Positions 58,740 through 64,000 of a stretch of DNA of 64,000 bases are shown one piece after another (the first letter of the stretch is position 1; each line of letters begins with the position of its first letter). The position numbers and the translations under genes were made by a program. This DNA comes from Lunularia cruciata. Taxonomy: Eukaryota; Streptophyta; Marchantiopsida; Lunulariales; Lunulariaceae. The notes below the pieces were generated by a model. The model saw only the letters and a program-made list of their open reading frames with translations. It did not search any database and was not told the origin of the DNA. The DNA lies in NCBI GenBank assembly GCA_948567375.1, contig OX419757.1, positions 14,074,001 through 14,138,000 on the forward strand, written 5' to 3'.

Positions 58740-59819
58740 CCTTTTAAGACGCAATGTCCTCGTTGTGCAATTGTTGCTCAAATGCTTGCACCAACACCGG
58801 TGCATGTGTCAAATCGGCAGCGGGCTCCCATGTTGCTTCATAGAGGGGGTAACCTTTCCACTATACTAGATAGTACACCCACGGATGGCAAGTACTACGC
58901 ATGTGTTTTTGGAGAATACGCTCCACTTCATATTCCTCTGTGCCATCAATGAGTGTTAGACAAGGTCAAATGTCTTGTGTGGAATGACCTTGGCCTGATT
59001 GGGGAACATATCTACATAGTAGGGAAACATGGAACACTGGATGGATCTTCATGTGTGGTGGTAGCTCAAGGTGATAGGCCATAGCACCGACGCGACAAAG
59101 AATTGAGAAAGGTCTAATAGAACAAGGTCTGAGCTTACAAGGTCCAACTAATGTGAGGTTGGTTGTAGATAGCCACACTTGATTCCCAACATTGAATTCC
59201 ATGTGCCTACGGTGTGCATCAACATATTGCTTTTGTCGATTTTGTGCAATTTGTAATCTGTGCTTGGCGCTCTCCACACCATGTTGAATTCTAGAAACAA
59301 ATGTGTTGATTGCATTGACCTTGGTAGCCACAGGACTGATCTTCATCAAGCTAGAAGGTGTGAAGGGATGCTCACCATACATGAGGAAGAACAGAGTGAC
59401 CTGGGTGGATGCATTCACTGAATTGTTGTAAGCAAATCCCACCAACAGGAGAAGGTGTCCCACCTCTCTTGCTCTTCTAAGGTGAAGCCGTGTAACATGT
59501 CTTCAATCGTGCAATTAGCCGCTCTGTTTGGCCATTTTTTGTGGGTGGTAAGTTGTGGACATGGCGAACTTGGTTTTGAAGAAACCAAAGAGTGTTTGCC
59601 AAAACAAACTTGAATTGAGTGCTTCTATCGGTGATAAGTACTCTAGACAAGCCATGGTGAGAGAAGACTACATCTTAATATAATTGAGCTAGTTGTAGAG
59701 CGGTCACATCCTTGGTGGTAGGGCATACATGAATCATTTTGCAAAGCCGGTACACAAAGACCATGATGGAGTCAAACCCTGAGGTGGTCATGGGTAATTC
59801 ACAAACGAGATCCATACTC
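58740..59819 (-). pseudogene. Integrase core, GPY/F and chromodomain of element C
   Basis: Minus-strand frame matching B. It has VTLFFLMYGEHPFTPSSLMKI, the RQKQYVDAHRR segment, NQVWLSTTNLTLVGP, and MKIHPVFHVSLLCRYVP, with a degraded chromodomain near 58,745-58,945 (EYEVERIL-like). A long open stretch lies at 58,966-59,463. The N-terminal zinc-binding part of integrase is absent through the internal deletion. Confidence 0.8.
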
Positions 59820-61865
59820 ACTTGTTCTCACTTAAAGGCAGATCTTGCCTAGGTGATTTTTCTTTAACCCCAATGATTGACCATTGGTGGGTTCTCACTA
59901 CTTTCTTCCTCCAATCTACCATAGGGTTGTAATGCTCCATCCATGGCATGCCTAAGATTGCATCATAATGAGCTAATTGTATCACTTGCCACTCAATTGC
60001 TTCTTGATATTCTCCTATAGAGAGTGTTACCCGTCTAGGTAGTATTTCAATCCTCTCTGTTTGCCCGTTAGGCAACTCTACTTCTTCACTCCTATCTCTC
60101 TCTCTCTAGATCCATTCCTAATCTTATTGCAATAGAGCAAGATAAGAAATTCTATGTTGCTTCCGGATCAATTAATACTCTCACTTGATTGCCTTCTAGG
60201 ACTCCATTCATGACAATCAATTGTGAGGTTGTTATTTGGGATCTTTGTGCATTAGTCTTCTTCCTTCCCTTGCTCCTCTTCTTCCTTATTGAGCTTGTAA
60301 GGCCGTGAGGTATATTTATTGGCAATCTTCATTTTCCAAAGTAATTTCCACCTCCTCCTCTTCAATGCGCCTCTCCATGTTGTTCAAAGATTGCATGTAC
60401 GAAAGCCGAGGGCCTCTAGGGAAATGAGTGCAACAGTTGGTAGATATGTACCCAATATGGCCACAATTGTAACAATGGTGTTATTCTCCTTGAGTTCCTT
60501 CTCCTTGTGGGACTCCATCTTTTTGTTCTTCTACCCATCCACGCTTCCCTTGAAGCGGTTGTGCTCCTTGATCTTGAAATCAAAGGTTGCCTAATTCCAT
60601 CGATATTGGTCTACCTATGTGTGACATTTCTGCCCAATAATGTTGAGGTGGAACTACTCCGTCACCTCCATCCAATGCTCATGCTATTCTCTGTGCACAA
60701 GCAATGGTTTCAAATATAGTGCAAGGATTTTGCACCATGACTTCTTGGCAAATCCGCTCCTTTAACCCTTGTTTGAAATTGTCAAGAGCCTCTGCTAGAC
60801 TCATGTCAATTATTGCAACTTGTAGATCTAGAAATGCCTCCACATACTCTTGTACGCTATTCTTTTGTCTCAATCCCCATAGTCGGGTTTGAACCATCTA
60901 CACAAAATCCACCGATTGGAAATTCTTTAGCAATCCTTCTTGCATTACTGTCTACTTGACCTTCCTTCTCTCTGCCAACATGGATCATTTCCAAGCATCA
61001 TACCATGTGAGGGCTTTATCAGTCAACTACCCACATGCAAACATGCCTGCAATATGCTCCGTGATCTCTGTTGAGAACAATCGGAAATATCAATTCATTC
61101 TTGAGATCCAATTTTCCACTACTCCCATCATACGCTGCCCCTTGTAAAGCTTGATGTTCAGGTCTACTTCATCTAGAGTAGCAATGTGGCTTAATTGTTG
61201 ATAGGGTTTCTAGGTATAGGTGCCTCTCCAAGTACTTTAGTCACAGGTATTGGTTTTTGAGACGGCTCTTCTCCTTGCATGGCTTGATTGTTCCTGAGGA
61301 TTTGCATTTGACTTTGTAATGTCTCCATGGTCATCTTAATCTCTTGAAATGCATTCAACATCCCTTGCATTCCTTGCGCCAACTCTTGCAATTGCGGACC
61401 CATGGTTCTTGCAACACTCAATTGTTAATGTCTACTTCAATATAGAGTCAATATGATTACTCAAGAAGGCGCAAAAACCATCAGAACTACCATTGGGACC
61501 TCAGAAGCTATCACTCATTGATAATACTCCTCGCCAAAATTCCTAACCACAAAATCTCTAACATCAATTTTGGTCTCACTACATAACGGATTTCTACTTG
61601 AGTGTTGAAAGGGAGAGGATTTGGGACATTCACATCCATATTATCATAATAGAATGTAGATTTTCAAATCCCACTCTCTGTCATATCTCACCATAGGTAG
61701 AATCACCAGGTTTGGTGAGTTCATCACCCTATCCATGAATTCTACGCCAAAGTGATAAACTAGCTATACCCTCATTTGCTCACATTGAATGTACATAACT
61801 TTGATGTGGAATGGATTTGGGAATGGAAAGCTAGGTGTAGGAAATTGTCCTCCCGGTGCATCCAT
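59818..61865 (-). pseudogene. gag and protease of element C
   Basis: Gag starts at the ATG at 61,865 in the order seen in B: the KMTMETLQSQMQ block near 61,320; the VEAFLDLQVAIIDMS block near 60,830; a decayed zinc knuckle near 60,450-60,480; and the protease end with YDAILGMPWMEHYNP and RKKVVRTHQWSII near 59,870-59,960. Stops and frameshifts are present throughout. It ends within a few residues of the deletion point. Confidence 0.8.
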
Positions 61866-62004
61866 CTCGTTTGCTCTCTAACGTGCTCCTAAGTCTAGCA
61901 ATTACTCTATGTTCTCCACCTCAAATTACTCAGTTTCAGTAGTTTGTGGTCTTCCAAGAGGGGTGATCCACTCTCTTCGACTAAGACACTCGCTCTGATA
62001 CCAT

Positions 62005-62199
62005 TGTAATACTCCGAGGACAAGAGAAGAGAGAAAACACAAATTACACACTCAACATTTGGTTTTTGCTCTATTAGTAGAAGTACTCTTTTGGTGATAC
62101 GTCTATATGATCTATTTTGACCATCATGTATAATATTATTCTAGATATTACCAAACCAAATTTCACATCTAGATCATATAGCTAGCTCTTGGTATTACA
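62005..62199 (-). repeat. 5' LTR of element C, promoter part deleted
   Basis: 195 bp with the same 508-bp deletion and the same ACCAAA junction as the 3' LTR. The primer-binding site follows leftward (plus-strand gctctgatacca near 61,991-62,002). Confidence 0.88.
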
Positions 62200-62204
62200 A
62201 TAAG

Positions 62205-64000
62205 TGAGCCCACAATGTAAAAATCTCCACTCCAAATGCCCATACCTTGTATGAAAGGTAATCTTCTACACATCTTTTTCATCAATTGGAATATACCAAT
62301 AGTCATTTTGAAGATCTAATTTTAAGAAATATCATACTCCACTCAATTGATCTAACTTATTATGAATTTGAGGTACAAGATACACATTCTTCATAGTTTT
62401 TTTATTGAGACCACCATAGTCAATAAAAAATTGAAGTCCTCCATCCTTCTTTATGACAAATAGTACTGGTGTTACTCAAGGAGATGTATTATGTAATCTG
62501 AAATCCTTCTCCAACAACCTGGCCAATTTTATTCAAATTTTTTTTAACTCCTCTAGTGCTAACTCCTTTGCAAGATCATCTAAAAACATGTATGAAAACT
62601 CTTCATTCATCTACTCCGTTATTGCTTTTTGAGGCTTCTTATCCTTATCAGATTCTCTTTGCTCAATAGACAACATCTATAGAGCAAATATATAAATATG
62701 TTCTTCCAAAGCTTACTATATAGCCTCTATATTGACAAAATTTCTATCTTGCGATTGACTACTCTTAAGTGTCTTCCTCAATGGTCCCACACAACCTAAT
62801 TGGTAGTTCTTACCTTGGTGTTGTACTTGAATTTATCATTGGATCTAATCAAATTAAACCTTAGGATTTTCAAGACAAGGAAGACCTAGAATGATATTGT
62901 AGTGTAAGGGAGCTACTAAAAATGTCATACTCTTTGAATATTCATTCTCAATCTGGAATGCAACAAGATGTGAGGAAAAAAATGCATAACCTTTTCTACA
63001 ATCCACCATCATCAATTTTCTACCTAATATTAGCTTGATAGGAATTCCTTTGTTAATTACATGTACGTGCACTATTCAAAACATTCATAATCAACCAAAA
63101 TCCTATAGTCATAATCTATATCATACCTTCCAAGTGAATCAAACTTGCATACGTCAAGCCTTCAATCCCATTAGAATAAATTAGGTTCTCCAAAAGTGGC
63201 TCAATATTTCCTATTGGGCTTCTTTTTTTCCTTGATCATCATATTCCAAGAACTCTATTTTGATAATTAGCCAAGGTTGTCCATTCCTACTTGAACATTA
63301 AGCATTGCAGTGGCCAATCTTGCAACAATCAAAACAACCACAATTTTTTCATAACCATTCTTGATCTATTATGCCAAGAGGTTTTGGTTGGATGACATCT
63401 TCTACCCATGCTTGGTGTGTTTGCAAGTCCGATGGAGGTCTAGGTCAAGGTCAAGTAATGGTAGCCAAGGAGTCAAAGCACTTTGCTATCTACATGCCTT
63501 CTTCTAGATGCTTTGGTTTATGCATGGTTACTTCTAATTTGGTGCATGATTTCAAACCTCTCAGAAATCAATCCAAGGATTTTCCTTCATATATATCCAA
63601 AATCAACATCATGGTTGTTTTGGAATTGAGATATGTAACTCTATGTCAAGCCAACTTTCCTCAATTCTACATTCTATCTTTTGTAGCTTTTGCACTATTC
63701 ATGACTTGGATCCTCTTAATGATTGTACTCTTGAAGTCTTCTCATGTCAAATTTGGAACAACAAATTGTCATCAAGTCTACTCCACTCAGAATTACCATT
63801 ATAGTTTTGTTGTTCCATGTAATTGACTTGAGCCAAGAGGATTTATCTTCAATCATTCATAATATTTATGGCTTCAAGTACCACTCATAATCAAATACAA
63901 AGTTCCCTACTACACTTGGTAAATTCTTGCCTTCAAATGGCTTGAGTTCAAGGAACCACACTTGATGTTGCTCTTCTTAGACAATTGATCTTGCTATTTG
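62205..64000 (-). mobile_element. Element G (A family), right part: RT start, protease, gag
   Basis: Continues element G from the ataag duplication. RT fingers are readable near 62,220-62,640. Protease lies at 62,854-63,072 (GIPIKLILGRKLMMVD, then APLHYNIILGLPCLE), and the Gag zinc knuckle near 63,300-63,345 (C-F-D-C and G-H). Gag capsid continues beyond 63,400 and runs out of the window, so the 5' LTR is not seen. It is more diverged and more broken than element A. Confidence 0.78.

Larger units (their letters stand above)
57847..62199 (-). mobile_element. Chromovirus C (B family), internally deleted, TSD ataag
   Basis: Inserted in the RT of element G; the duplication ataag is at 57,842-57,846 and 62,200-62,204. 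Both LTRs are 195 bp instead of about 700. Internally it has gag and the protease, then jumps at about 59,820 straight to the integrase core, so RT, RNase H and the integrase N-terminus (about 1.85 kb compared with B) are gone. The primer-binding site is intact. An S-family solo LTR sits between its purine tract and its 3' LTR. Confidence 0.9.

Overview
The window reads as nuclear DNA of a land plant, probably a seed-free one (bryophyte, lycophyte or fern). Three observations support this. There is one intact gene for a plastid-targeted DUF1995/LPA3-like protein at 3.15-4.22 kb. A decayed piece of plant mitochondrial DNA (trnG-UCC followed by an rps4 pseudogene) lies at 35.8-36.5 kb, and trnG-UCC is, as I recall, kept in the mitochondria of several seed-free plants but not native to angiosperm mitochondria. 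The rest is almost entirely decayed transposable elements of plant type. The clade assignment is an inference.

Layout. 0-5 kb: the DUF1995 gene (minus strand) with non-repetitive flanks. 5-12 kb: scraps of an R2-like LINE, a truncated chromovirus (D, LTR at 8.1-8.7 kb), and the 3' part of a second RLE-type LINE family on the plus strand (9.0-10.2 kb). 12.04-18.33 kb: a structurally complete but mutated Ty3/gypsy chromovirus (A) with TSD catag and LTRs packed with heat-shock-element arrays; a 692-bp solo LTR (family S) sits inside it. 20-26 kb: a Mutator-like transposase remnant and a Ty1/copia pol remnant. 27-28.6 kb: two solo LTRs of the B family.

31.5-44 kb and 50.6-52.2 kb: several copies of an R2-like non-LTR retrotransposon with an N-terminal C2H2 finger, an RT, a C-terminal zinc knuckle and a restriction-like endonuclease. 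One copy looks full length with a 13-bp target duplication. Another interrupts the mitochondrial-like DNA with an 11-bp duplication. Most copies share a short 3' tail with two hairpins, the first of which contains the element's own stop codon.

44.13-50.65 kb: chromovirus B (TSD ccaaa) inserted in R2-like copy 3. 55.3-64 kb: a decayed A-family element (G, minus strand) carrying chromovirus C (57.85-62.20 kb, TSD ataag), which carries a second S-family solo LTR. C has lost its RT, and both of its LTRs lack the promoter part.

Apart from the DUF1995 gene I see no intact host gene. All element coding regions carry stops or frameshifts, mostly at codons where Arg, Gln or Trp is expected. The strongest leads are the R2-like family with its paired-hairpin tail and the heat-shock-element LTR promoter.
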